Made by a program: the position numbers and the translations under genes. Source: Forficula auricularia (lineage: Eukaryota; Arthropoda; Insecta; Dermaptera; Forficulidae). Taken from it: a DNA stretch of 64,000 nucleotides. The DNA lies in the NCBI GenBank assembly GCA_024734495.1, contig JALMQS010000818.1:458846-522845 (forward strand), written 5' to 3'. The notes under the pieces were generated by a model, which saw only the letters and a program-made list of their open reading frames with translations, was not told the origin of the DNA and did not search any database. How positions within the stretch are numbered: the first letter of the stretch is position 1; each line of letters opens with the position of its first letter. Of this stretch, positions 43,710 through 54,561 are shown piece by piece.

Positions 43710-44430
43710 TCATCATTTTTACTTTTACCATACAGGGTATGGTCAAGTATTGTAATCGTGCATGAAAAAAGTGTTTTTTCCTTCCTTCTTTTTCCAAAAA
43801 ATCTCAAAAACGGCTGAAACTATTTGGATTTAAAAAATTGAACAAAACCATGGCATTTCGCTCTACAAAAAGTTCTAATAAGTGAACATCGAAAAAATTA
43901 TATTTTTCGAGATAATAATTGTTTTGTCAAAATGTCTGTTAGTTAGTTAGTCTGTCTGGTTGTCTGGTTGTCCATTAGTTTCTGCGTTACCAAATTTTTG
44001 TGGACGAGCTAGCTCAAAAACTAGTGTGAATATCAACCAAATTTCTCACGTAGTTTTGGTCCATTGAGATTAAGAGCTGATTAGATTTTGGTGCATATCG
44101 ACCCAAAATTAAGGGGGTAGAGGGGGTTCAAAATGAAAAATCTAGGCAGTTTGAACAAACTCAACCAAATTTTGTTACATAATCAGTGAAAACCCAGAAG
44201 ACTAAAAATGCAAAAACTAACCGCCCAAAATAGGAGGGGGGGGGGGGTGTAGGGTCCAAAAATGAAAATCTTGGCCATTTACCAAACTCAACAAAATTTT
44301 GTATACATAATCAGTGGGACCCCAGAAGTATAAAAATGAAAAAACTAACCCTCCCCCTACATGATTATAAGTAATTTTAGGGGCCAGGTTGTATGGCAAA
44401 GTCAAGTGGATGGCCACATCAGAACACGTC
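43710..44430 (+). repeat. family A dispersed repeat, full copy
   Basis: Starts 'cttttaccatacagggtatg' and ends 'gtggatggccacatcagaac'. Contains a 13-bp G run near 44236. The ORFs crossing it on both strands (43601-43817, 44217-44456) are repeat text. Confidence 0.7.
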
Positions 44431-44499
44431 AGCTTATTTTTCTTAAAAAGACACATTGATTATAATTAGTAAATATTCAAACCTGTGTGAGACATGTTC

Positions 44500-44770
44500 A
44501 TTGGCGTAGTTAGCGAATTTTCCTAAGGGGGAGAGCAGCCAACCTGCTGATTAGCCACCACAAGGTTCAAATTTCGGCTATCCGATTAGATCAACTAACT
44601 TTTTAGTATAATAGAATTGACAGATTTTGGAAGTAACGAAATAATTTAATGAGAAATACATTAGTGATGCCACGTAATAATGGAGTTTCGATTTTTCTGG
44701 GGGGGGGGGGGGGCAATGAGTTTTGTAGTGAGTATTTATCTAACTTTGCACTTAAATTTCGCAATTAGCT
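44500..44770. repeat. GGCGTAGTTAG repeat with long G run
   Basis: Contains 'ttggcgtagttagcg', 'taacgaaataatttaatg', 'ggagtttcgatttttctgg' and a 15-bp G run (about 44700). Closely related to 47155-47410. Confidence 0.55.
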
Positions 44771-45059
44771 GCCAAATATAATTCAAAGTTATAGTCTAGA
44801 AAAATATTAGAATCAAAAAGAGTTTTTACTATAATAACTTTATCGATACCCTTTTACCATTCAATTCTCATCTTATAATAAAACAATCAATAGTATCATA
44901 TAAATTAATGTTTTAAAATCCTTAGTTTTCTTTTTGAATGACATTCTCCAAGGTCATTATGTTATTTAATAATAGAATTATTTATTCGATACTACTAATA
45001 TAATAATTGTTTTCGGAGTCCTGAGCTTTTGGAGCGAGCCATTGTGTGTGTTGTAGTAT

Positions 45060-46370
45060 TTGCATTTTAAAGGAAGTTTATTAGTCTAATTTGAAATTTA
45101 ATTACACTTTGAAATTATCTATAAAAATATAAAATTAATTAATATTATAAAACAATCGATTATTAATAATTATATTCAATTTTGAACGAAAATTGATTGA
45201 TTAGTTTTTAAGAAAATGGTAAAAAGCTAGAAAACCGTAACGATTGACTCACTGATGCCGGGTGACTTGCGACCCAGCCTCTTGATAAAATAGAAAATAA
45301 AGAATTAAATAAATGTGAGAGAAAACGGTTTTACTTTATCGATTTCATCTATCTGAAGGTTCAGAGTTATTTATTAATAAGTCTATTATATAAGAAAATA
45401 TCATTTTGATTAAGAATTTTGTAGTTTAAAAGAAATTGTATGAAAAGATTCAATTTCTTCTCTCCGGGAGCAAATCTATCAGAAATGGCAAAAAGTTTTA
45501 TTTTTTTTCTCATTAGATATTTATTCAAATCTATTGAAATTTCACATCTGTGTGTTATTTTCATTTATCTTTTATATCAAACAATTATTATTAGGAAATT
45601 TGCATTTTAAAGGGTAGTTTATTTGAAGTCCAATTTGAAAAAACGCTAATAACTCCGTTGAAAATTTTTTCAAAAATATGAAATTAATAGATATTATAAA
45701 ACAATTAATTATTAATAATTTAATTTAATTTTGAACGAAATTGATTAAGTACTTTTTGAGAAAATGGTCAAAAACCATCTGAACCGTCAAAAAACGATGT
45801 TTTTTGAAAGCACGAGATGCCTTTGAAAAAAGTTAAAAAAGTCATATGAAACGAAACATTGACTTGTGACATGGAGGTGAATTTTAAAATATTTCTAAAA
45901 CGGCCTTTCATAGACGGTTTTCGGGGTTTTTGACGATTTTCTCAAAAAGTACTGAATCGATTTCGTTCAAAATTGAATTAAATTATTAATAATTAATTGT
46001 TTTATAATATCTATTAATTTCATATTTTTTAAAAATTATTTCAAAAAAGTTATTAGCGTTTTTTCAAATGTGGCTTTAAATAAACTACCCTTTAAAATGA
46101 AAATATCCTAATAAAAATAATTTGATATAAAAGATAAAAGTAAATAACACATAGATATGAAATTTCAATAGATTTGAAATAAATATCGTAATAAGAGAAA
46201 AAAATAAAACTTTTAGGCATTTCTAGTTGATTCGCTCCCCGGAAAGAAGAAATTGAATCTTTTCATAAAATTTCTTTTAAACTACAAATTCTTAATCAAA
46301 ATGCTATTTTCTTATATTAAAAAGTTACTATGAACCTTCAAGATAGATTAAATTGATAAAATAAGATCGA
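45060..46370. repeat. large imperfect inverted repeat (~1 kb) plus a direct third unit
   Basis: The arms about 45330-45845 and 45905-46370 mirror each other ('aatttcttctctccgggagc' with 'gattcgctccccggaaag', 'acgctaataactccgttga' with 'agttattagcgttttttca', 'ttttgaacgaaattgatt' with its complement). A third, diverged unit (45060-45235) repeats the inner part in direct orientation. No coding sequence found. Confidence 0.65.
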
Positions 46371-46686
46371 TTTCTTTCTCATTTTTAATTATTTTTGGTT
46401 TGTTTTATCGAGAGCGTTGGTTGGGTCGTCTCTTGACATTAGACAGGGCACATTCTTTGTTATGGATTCATGAAGTCCATTCACTTTACACTATTGAAAT
46501 ATCTTTTAACATATTAAAATTTAATACATTTAAATAATAAATAAATAAATAAAATAATTTAAATATACGATTATACCATCAAAAGCAATGAGCCTGGCGT
46601 CCAGGAGAAGCGTCAGAGATCAGTGCAAAACAGTTCAATAATTATTTTATTAAATAATTAAAAGTGTTAAGACAAGTTTATTTAAA

Positions 46687-46970
46687 ATGGATTTAAAAAC
46701 ATTAATTTATATGATATATATAACGATTTTGATTGTTTTATTTGAATACATTCAGGGGAAAATTTTCCAGGGTGCAACATCGTATTCTTGCTCAGGCGCC
46801 GAAACATCGACAACTCACTTATTAATATATTTTTTTAATAACAAATTCCAGATTTTTATGTTGTGCCACTAAATATTTGAAAACTAACCCCTTCTTCAGT
46901 TGCTGCTAAAAATCCATTGAACCAGGAGAATCAGTTCACGAGAGACTCGCAGAGTCAACTTGTAATGTAA
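46687..46970 (+). CDS. putative two-exon small secreted peptide gene (51 aa)
   Basis: Exon 1 is 46687-46771: MDLKTLIYMIYITILIVL then FEYIQGKIFQ, a textbook signal peptide with a probable cleavage after Gly24. Exon 2 is 46900-46970: AAKNPLNQENQFTRDSQ then SQLVM and TAA. The acceptor is strong, with a CTAAC branch point directly before a pyrimidine tract (actaaccccttcttcag). The donor (cagg|gtgcaa) is weak, but phase 1 fits exactly (G+TT = Val). The mature peptide of about 27 residues has no cysteine and is Asn/Gln-rich. A TCAGT arthropod initiator lies at 46618, giving a ~65-bp 5' UTR; ATTAAA follows near 47055. Unspliced, exon 1 would read on to a 61-aa ORF. Such short secreted peptides occur in venom, saliva, immunity and signalling; no family is recognised. 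Confidence 0.45.
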
Positions 46971-47154
46971 TTACAATTTTAAAACTGTTCATATACAATA
47001 CGAAACTTATTTTGCTATCATGTGTGAATTAAATGTTATTAAATACAATATTATTTTATTAAAAGAGAAACATATTTTTATTTGTTTATAGGTCAATAGT
47101 CTATTGTTTTTCTTATTTTTCTCCTATGGGTCTCGCAGATAACCAATAGTTTAA

Positions 47155-47410
47155 TGTAGTCATGTGTGTAGTTAGGGGGGGGGCAAGGGGGACAATGCCC
47201 CGCTCCCTACAAAACTCTTTCCTCCCTGGAAAAATCAACTAACCTTTTAGTAGAATTGACAAATTTTGGAAGTAACGAAATAATTTAATGTGAAATATAA
47301 CATAAGTGATGCCTCGTAATAATTGAGTTTCGATTTTTCTAGGGGGGGCAATGAGTTTTGTAGTGGGGGCACTCTCCCTCTTGCCCCCTTCCTAACTACG
47401 CTTATGGACA
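47155..47410. repeat. GGCGTAGTTAG-type repeat with inverted ends
   Basis: Left 'gtgtagttaggggggggc' and right 'gcccccttcctaactacgc' are inverted. The interior is shared with 44500-44770. Confidence 0.6.
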
Positions 47411-48165
47411 TGTTATGATTAGGTGGATACTAGAGTAATATTAGCATGTTTTTATTTTTATTTTTACATTCAATGATCAAAACCTACGAACCAATGAAAT
47501 TAGATCGGCTATATTTTTATTATTAGATATAATTGGTGTCGTTCAATTTTCACTCACTCTCCGGTTTCTAAAAAAAAACGATAATCGAATTACGAATAAA
47601 TAAATTTTGATTTTTTTTTTGATTTTCGAATATTTATATTTTATAGGTTTTACTCTTTGAAATTTTCATTTGACAGTTTTGTTTATTACATGTTGAAAGT
47701 TTGATTCGGGAAGATAAAAGAATTTAAATGAATTTTTGTTCTTTATGTTTAAATTGATTTATTGTAAGTTTTGGACCCCTTCCATACTCAGCAATATATC
47801 AATTTTTATAATAAAAATAATAATAATAATAATAATATGTGCTGACGATAGACACTTGAACGCTTGACACAAAAATATTGTTTGATTTAATTTCTTTTTT
47901 TTCCGATTTAAAGTAATTAAATATCTGTCTATTTAAAAAGCTATAAAAATTCTAAAAACAATAATCTTTGAATTAAATTTTTAATTTATAACATTACTGA
48001 AATGATGAAATATAGTGACATCGCAAATACGTACATGTGCAATGGGTCGGCTAAATTCATCTTTTTTTTTAAGTGATTTTTAAATATAATTCCCAAAATG
48101 TTAATGTCTATTTTACAATATATTTAAAAGATAAAAATCTAATCAAAAAGTATTATACTCTAGAA
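47411..48165. other. no gene recognised
   Basis: AT-rich. A (TAA)n microsatellite is at about 47816-47835. Confidence 0.4.
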
Positions 48166-48169
48166 AAGA

Positions 48170-49085
48170 GCTGTCCAACCCGCGGTCCGAATGCGGCACA
48201 GCACTGCAATGAATGCGGCCCAACATAAAATCATAAACTTCCTTAAATATTGAGATTTATAAGTACTTACTGGAAAATGTATCACTTTTATACTTTAGAA
48301 CAGGGCTGTCCAACATAAAATCATAAACTTCCTTAAAACATTGAGATTTAATGTAGAAATATATTTATTCCCTTTTTCGAAATATGAATGTACATTTGTA
48401 CAATACGTGAAGCTTTTTAAAAATTCACTAAAAGCAAAATTATAATCTCAACAATAATGATAATTTTGAAATATTTTTAATTTTACCAGTGAAATTGTAA
48501 GGGTTATGATTGTATATTTTTTGATATTGGTGTTTTTGAGTTGTTGATGATAAAATAGTGATATATTCCAGTGTCTCTATGTATATATTAATGGCAGAGC
48601 TTAAAAGAAAAATGACAAAATGTTTGGAGATTTATTTATCAAGAGCCTGAAGAAGCTGCAATAAAAGTGGCGAAACGTTGCAATCGATAAGTCATAAACA
48701 AACACTTATTTTGTTCCTCATCCTCTGAAACAACAAAAATTACATTTATAATCTCAACCTTATATGATAAAAAAAATAATGAATTTTCGAATATTTTATA
48801 AAATATTTTATTATTTCAGATAATTTATATGCTACGACACTAGCCAAGTCTATAGTTATCATTCTACTAATACAAGGAGACAAGGAATTTCTTTAACAAT
48901 CACAATTAATTGATAATTTCTCTCCGGGACTAAAACGTGTCAGGACTTGTCTTTTAAAACTTTGCACGTTCTTACGTGTCAATAGATAATAGATAATCAT
49001 GAATTATTATATCCGTGACCTTTATAAAAAATTATCATTTCTCTTATCCTTCTTTAATCCCATTCGATTTAAATCAGGGCTGTTC
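48170..49085. repeat. mosaic of GGGCTGTCCAACC repeats with a hammerhead-like relic
   Basis: Three starts of the 'ctgtccaacccgcgg' type occur near 48170, 48302 and 49077. 48835-49070 is the inverted partner of 31605-31830. Between them, 48647-48675 holds a hammerhead-like core not obviously placed in a palindrome. Confidence 0.55.
48647..48675 (+). ncRNA. hammerhead-like core (CTGAAGA..GAAACG)
   Basis: CTGAAGA, A, stem gctgc/gtggc (with G-T pairs) around aataaaa, GAAA (48672-48675), CGTTGC, and a GTC triplet 16 bases further on (aagtcat). It is a single copy with no mirrored arm seen nearby. Confidence 0.3.
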
Positions 49086-49323
49086 AACCCGTGGCCCAGT
49101 ATAAAGTCATAAAATTACTTAAAACGTTGAGATTTATATATAGATACTGGAAAACACACAACAATTTGTCTTGATAATTATTTTAAACCATTCTCCCTTA
49201 ACAAAATTAACAAAATCGATAGAATTAGTATATTTTATCTTCAAATGTGGCCCGTGTAAGCAAAAAAGACTGGACATCCCTGAGTTAGGAGTTTTTTTTG
49301 CCTCTTATTTTCAAAATATCTCA

Positions 49324-49512
49324 CAAACGTGGTGATATCAATTATCCCCCTAAAGCCCTCTTTGCAAGAAACACGCGGTTTTCGAACGCTCAGCACCCCT
49401 TAGTTGTCAAATTGGATAAAAATCGAACCAGCGCTTTCGCCAACTCATTTATCCCTATGGCTTCCAGAGACTGGAACTCGCTTCCACCAACTGAAGGCCA
49501 AACCAAGAAATA
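49324..49512 (+). pseudogene. LINE fragment related to 33055-34000
   Basis: Reads INYPPKALFARNTRFSNAQ, then HPLVVKLDKNRTSAF and ANSFIPMASRDWNSLP. This closely matches the C-terminal end of the minus-strand LINE at 33055-34000 (IIPPRALFARNTRF..). Only about 60 residues survive; both sides are unrelated sequence. Confidence 0.75.
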
Positions 49513-49519
49513 AAAATAT

Positions 49520-50990
49520 TTAAATCCAAAATCCTGAATTAAAAAAATTGTCATTTTAATCATAAAGTATTTATTGATTTATTATGATTAATTTAAAAAA
49601 TTTTTAAATAATGATTATTTTATACAGAATTTGATTTTCAATATTTATATATTTAATAAAATTATTGAATTATACAATTACGAATAATAGCCAGTATTTA
49701 TGGAGTGTGATTTTTTAAGGGGGATAATTTTTTCCGTATTATATACAGTTCCTGGAGCACCGAGCAATGCTCGGTAACTTTTTGCCTCTAAATAGCTTAA
49801 GTTTGAAATTTCAAGGCTCTGCGACTTACTGAAGACGAGATATGAACGATTAAAATATTAATTTTGCGACATGACTAATTTACACCCCACTTCCTTTATT
49901 TCAATCGGATTAAAATTCATATACGACTAATAACTCATGAGACTTGATAAGTTCACCAATTTTTAGCGAAATAGTTAGAGCAGTTTTCGAGAAACCGATT
50001 ATTATATACTCTATATACAAGTATTGCTCATATAAGATATATCATCCACGGCTAGAGATATTTTTTGATTATGCCATATTGATTTCCTTTAATAAACCAT
50101 CCTTTCTTTCATGCATATTTTCTAAACAAAATAGTTTCGAAGTTTTTTTTCATTTTCATTTACGGTAATTCTTTCGCAACAATCCACACAAAAAGTTTTA
50201 GCCTCGTAACCACTCTATACATATGAACGGTACTAAAATTTTAGGTTATGTTTTTTTAACGTGACTGTACTTCTCACACTATTTTTTCATGTTATTTTAT
50301 GCCAATAATTATTATCCACTAAAGTTTCTAAGTATTTTGTTTAAAATTTTTAATTATTTTATATTTTCGTGCCTTTTTCTTTTATTCCTCCATATTACTC
50401 GTTACAACGTTGCCGGATCGTTTCCAAGCGACTGTTCTTATATCCTCTCCACTAAAAATAATCGCCCAAATATGTTATTTTTTTATTTTTTATCAAAACT
50501 ACGTGGTAAATAATTTCAATTTTTTTTTAAGTTACTCCGAATATATTATTCTAACAAATATTAATTTTTCATCAAGATAGTGAAAGTCCTTCAATGAAAA
50601 AAATAAAATAATGATCATTTTCCTACCCTTTCCCAATCTACCATATGTAAAAAATTTCATTTTTAATTGCAATTATTTCATGTTTGGTGTGGTAAATCGT
50701 CTTCAAATTTTAACAGTGTGTTTATTATGCTTTTATTGTGACTTATATTCCAAGTTTCGAAGTCTTGTTGAACTTATGCATGTGTGAAACTTGTACATTA
50801 ATTACTCTCAAACTTTAATTTATTTCATTGTTTTTATTATTTAATACATAATATATAGCGAAAGGAACTTCAACCGTGTGTCTCATAAAGATTTATTTAT
50901 TTATTTATTATAGTTTTTCTTACTCATTAACACCACCTTCAGCCAAAAAATAAAACAAGTATAAATGACAATTCTTAACTCAGCCACGTG
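49520..50990. other. no gene recognised
   Basis: AT-rich. A small hairpin 'accgagcaatgctcggt' at about 49770 recurs near 23180 with the same neighbours ('ctatatacaag..ttgctcat'), so it marks another dispersed repeat. ORFs up to 74 codons have no support. Confidence 0.4.
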
Positions 50991-51003
50991 GAAATGTTTG
51001 CTT

Positions 51004-51150
51004 TCCATTCATACATTAATTCCTGTGAATCAATTGTAATAGACTGATGAAGATGGCAAAGCCCTCGAAACTGTAGTCTCGTTATAAATAAAATTTATAA
51101 TTCCAGCAGAAGACACACTCTTTTATTGTTTCCTTCAAGTTTTTCTTACC
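51004..51150 (+). mobile_element. foldback B, partial copy (right arm)
   Basis: Starts near 'cattaattcctgtgaatc' and runs to 'attgtttccttcaag'. It includes a well-preserved hammerhead-like motif at 51034-51087. The left arm is absent. Confidence 0.65.
51034..51087 (+). ncRNA. hammerhead ribozyme-like motif, second copy of type B
   Basis: It has the same stem I halves (ttgtaa / ttataa), CTGATGA (51044-51050), extra A, stem II with one mismatch (gatggc/gccctc), GAAAC, stem III ctgtag and the GTC triplet as 1951-2004. Substitutions fall in stem II and stem III, while the core is untouched. Confidence 0.4.
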
Positions 51151-51900
51151 GAGAGTAGCAGAGTTGTTGATTTTTAAGCAGCTCAATGAGAGTGTCATCT
51201 GCTTGATATATTAGTTTTGTTTATGAATCAACTCTCCGCAACCGTTGTCAGTTGTTGATTAATTTAACGATTGTCAAATATAGCCGGGTTTGTTTTGTTA
51301 AGCGGATTCACAGTATACCAGCCTGTCATCAAGTCACTCGAGAGGCGTGCTCTATTTACAGCTAGTAAAATAACATTTATTTAGGAATATGATTAATGAT
51401 AAAAATGGGTCACTATCTTACTATAATTTTTTTATTCAGGAAAAAAATCCCTTTGACTAGAAGGAAGTGAATTTAAAAATATTTTCTAAGCTGCAGCACG
51501 ACCTAATTGGAGGTGCGCCAGGAAGACCTATTTAATTTTTGCACACATTTGCAGGTGCGCCCCCACCGTGACCCACGTCTTAGGACAGATATATTAAACA
51601 AGTCTAGTTAGGTGGGTGAAATATAGCGCGGATTACTTAAAATAAACAAACAATTCTATTTAATTTTAGGAATATCTATGTATATATGCATCAGTCTCTC
51701 TAATTTTCACTAAATTATTTTGAACTTGATCTATTTTGATTTCATTTTGGTGAAGTGCACAGCCATTAAAAAATCTAAGCCTTACCTCAAGGTACTGGAT
51801 CCAGGGGGGGGGGGGGATTTTTAAAATACAATATACAATGATGTTAAATTTAAATGATTTATTCTTGACGCTATAAAACCATATGGTTGTTTATTATAAC
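51151..51900. other. no gene recognised
   Basis: AT-rich unique-looking DNA; a 13-bp G run lies near 51805. Confidence 0.35.
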
Positions 51901-51927
51901 CCATTTACTATTTTTTATCAAACTTTA

Positions 51928-53530
51928 TTTGTAGTACAAGATCCCGACTTAGGCCGACCTTCACCTATCGAGTTTCTTAATGAAATTAATATTTTGATAA
52001 TATAATGTATTAATAAACAAAACTTGATAGGGTCGACATCCAATTTCCCTCCATAGCTATTTTATCTAATTTAAAAGATTTATTTATTTTTAACCGACTT
52101 CAAAAAAGGAGGAGGTTCTCAATTCGACTGATTTTTTTTTGTGTCTATGTTACCTCATATCTTTGCCAATTGTTAACCGGTTTTGATGATTTTTTTGCAT
52201 TGGGTTCAGTCTAGTTTTCGATTGGTCCCGTTTTTTTTCATTGGTATTGGACCTTTTTTGATATAGTTAAATTAGGTTGGAGTTGGTGGTGTTTCACACA
52301 CACTTTTTTAATATGTTTATTCAAGCATAACTTCTTTGTTTATGAACCGATTTTAATGATTCTTGTTTTATTGGAAAGAGGGTACCTTAGGGTTGGTACC
52401 ATATTAATTTGTTTAAGTTCTGAAGATATGATCAATGACGAAATAACGTAAATCTCCAATTCTTATGACCAAATAATCGAAATTATAATAAATAAAATCT
52501 TTAATAAAAAAAATCTTAAAACATTCATTTAAAACCCGCAAACGTTTCGAGAGAATTTCTATATTTATGAATTGAATTTTATTATCATTTTCTGATTCAT
52601 TCGCCCGACGCTTTCTTTTACGAGATGCATGCAAGGTATTATATTAAGTCCCTATTAATAACATCACTAAAAAGAGAAAAATAAAAATAATTTTTATAAA
52701 AAAAAAAATAAAACCGACTTCAAAAAAATTAAATGCAACAAATAAAATAATAATAGCTTAAAAATCAAATAAAATACACTAAAAGGTATAAAATAATTAT
52801 CTTATTTAGTTACAACTAAACGACGAAATATTAACATGAAATTACTTTTTGAAGTCGGTGCCAAACATATACATTTTATGAATCGCACTCGACGGATCCT
52901 ACTTAGTACGTTTGGCGGGTACGCTCGCTTATATTGTTTGTTTTGGCACCGACTTCAAAAAGTATTTTCATGTTAATATTTCGTCGTTTAGTTGTAACTA
53001 AATAAGATAATTATTTTATACCTTTTAGTGTATTTTATTTTATTTTTAAGTTATTATTATTTTATTTGTTGCATTTAATTTTTTTGAAGTCGGTTTTATA
53101 TTTTTTTATAAAAATTAATATTAATATTCATTTATTATTTATTTATTTATTTTATTTTTTTTAATTATCTACATTTTCATATATAACAATAAAGGAAACT
53201 CTACTAACTACAAAATACTAATTCGAAGTTACCTGTTGATACCCTGTCTACCTGGACTTATGCAAGGAAAAAAGATGGCGACCCAACTTTGGCATTGTAT
53301 ATACATAATTTACTCTCGATTGGTAATATATTTATCCAGGAAATTCGATAACTACATTTATGTAATAAAATTAACAACTTTAGTTTTTTATTAAACAAAA
53401 TAGCTATGCAGAGAAATTGGATGTCGACCTTATCAAGTTTTGTTTATTAATACATTATATTATCAAAATATTAATTTCATTAGGAAACTCGATAAGTGAA
53501 GGTCGACCTAAGTCAGGATCTTATACTATT
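51928..53530. mobile_element. 1.6 kb TIR element with ~140-bp inverted ends
   Basis: Left arm 'gacttaggccgaccttcacc' .. 'gggtcgacatccaatttccc' (51933-52060) is mirrored at 53405-53525 ('ggatgtcgaccttatcaag' .. 'aaggtcgacctaagtcagg') at over 90% identity. The interior is mostly an inserted ACCGACTTCAAAAA element (52089-53110) plus about 270 bp of its own sequence with 'atggcgacccaactttggc'. No transposase. Confidence 0.65.
52089..53110. mobile_element. ACCGACTTCAAAAA element, copy 3 (nested)
   Basis: The longest copy: ends 'taaccgacttcaaaaaagga' and 'tttttgaagtcggttttata'. It has an extra segment (52270-52660) that includes 'aaacgtttcgagagaatttc', shared with the copy at 40260. The inner palindrome is at about 52760-53100. 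Confidence 0.75.
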
Positions 53531-53534
53531 GTAG

Positions 53535-54182
53535 CGTAGCGAGGGGGGGGGGGGGGGCAGTCTGATAGGGGCGGCAGATTTTAGAAAAAATTATAAAAAG
53601 TTTTATATCTTCAGGCTTATGAGTACGTCTTTAAGATAAAAAAAAATCATAAAATTTTTGTTGTAAAACTAGGAAAATTAAATTTTAATTTTTAAAATGT
53701 ATTTTATTTTTATTTCTAATATATTATAAGAGCCTGTAAAATGTGATTTATATGTAATCAAAAGTATTGCAATTATTATATCTAGTCACTATTACTTTTT
53801 AATTAAATAAATGAATACTTATTTTTATTTTATTTATTCTTCATAAAATTGATGTTAAATATGATTTTGTTCACTGAACAAATTATTTATTTAACAATAT
53901 TCACTAATTTCAATTATTTTTTTATGATTTTCAACAAATAATAAATATCCTTAAATTTAAATTTAAATTTAATATTAAATATCCTTAAAGTAATTATATC
54001 GATTTTGGATAATAACTGAATATTGACTACCAAAACATGTTTTACCATTAAATATTTTTTCTAGTTTATAAAATTTTTAAGGTTTGGGGTAAAATGAAAT
54101 TTTATTGAAAATTCTATGTGTGAATGGGTGAGAGGGCGGCAAATGTGGTATCTGCCCTGGGGAGGCAGAAACCTACGCTACC
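53535..54182. repeat. repeat with GTAGCGTAG ends and long G run
   Basis: Left 'tgtagcgtagcgaggggg' and right 'cctacgctaccccactg' are inverted. The G run near 53545 is about 15 bases. 'gcggcagatttt' and 'gcggcaaatgtgg' are near the ends. Likely a non-autonomous DNA element. Confidence 0.5.
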
Positions 54183-54561
54183 CCACTGAAAAGTTTTATC
54201 AATAAATGGTATAACTAATCAATCTTGACTAACAAATATGATCCAATAACTAGAAAAATTAAGATTGAAGAGTTATTAACTACAAATATTTACTTAGATA
54301 ATATAAAAATGTCAGATCTTTAGTCCAAATTACATGAAAAATATTTTTGGAAATTGTGAAATATTAAGAAGACAGAGAAAAGGGATATAGTTAAAAAAAA
54401 AGTTAATCGTTTTTGTTCGTTTTGGAAATTTGCCTAAATGATGATTTTACACTTCATTAAAAATGTATAAAAAATGAAACCGGATTAGATTATCTAACTG
54501 ATAAAATCTTCTTTTTTTGCATTTTTATTGGAAAGAAAATATAATTTGTAAATAGATATAC
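54183..54561. other. no gene recognised; left flank of the LTR element
   Basis: AT-rich. The five bases before the LTR are 'tatac', the presumed target duplication; the partner lies beyond the window. Confidence 0.4.
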
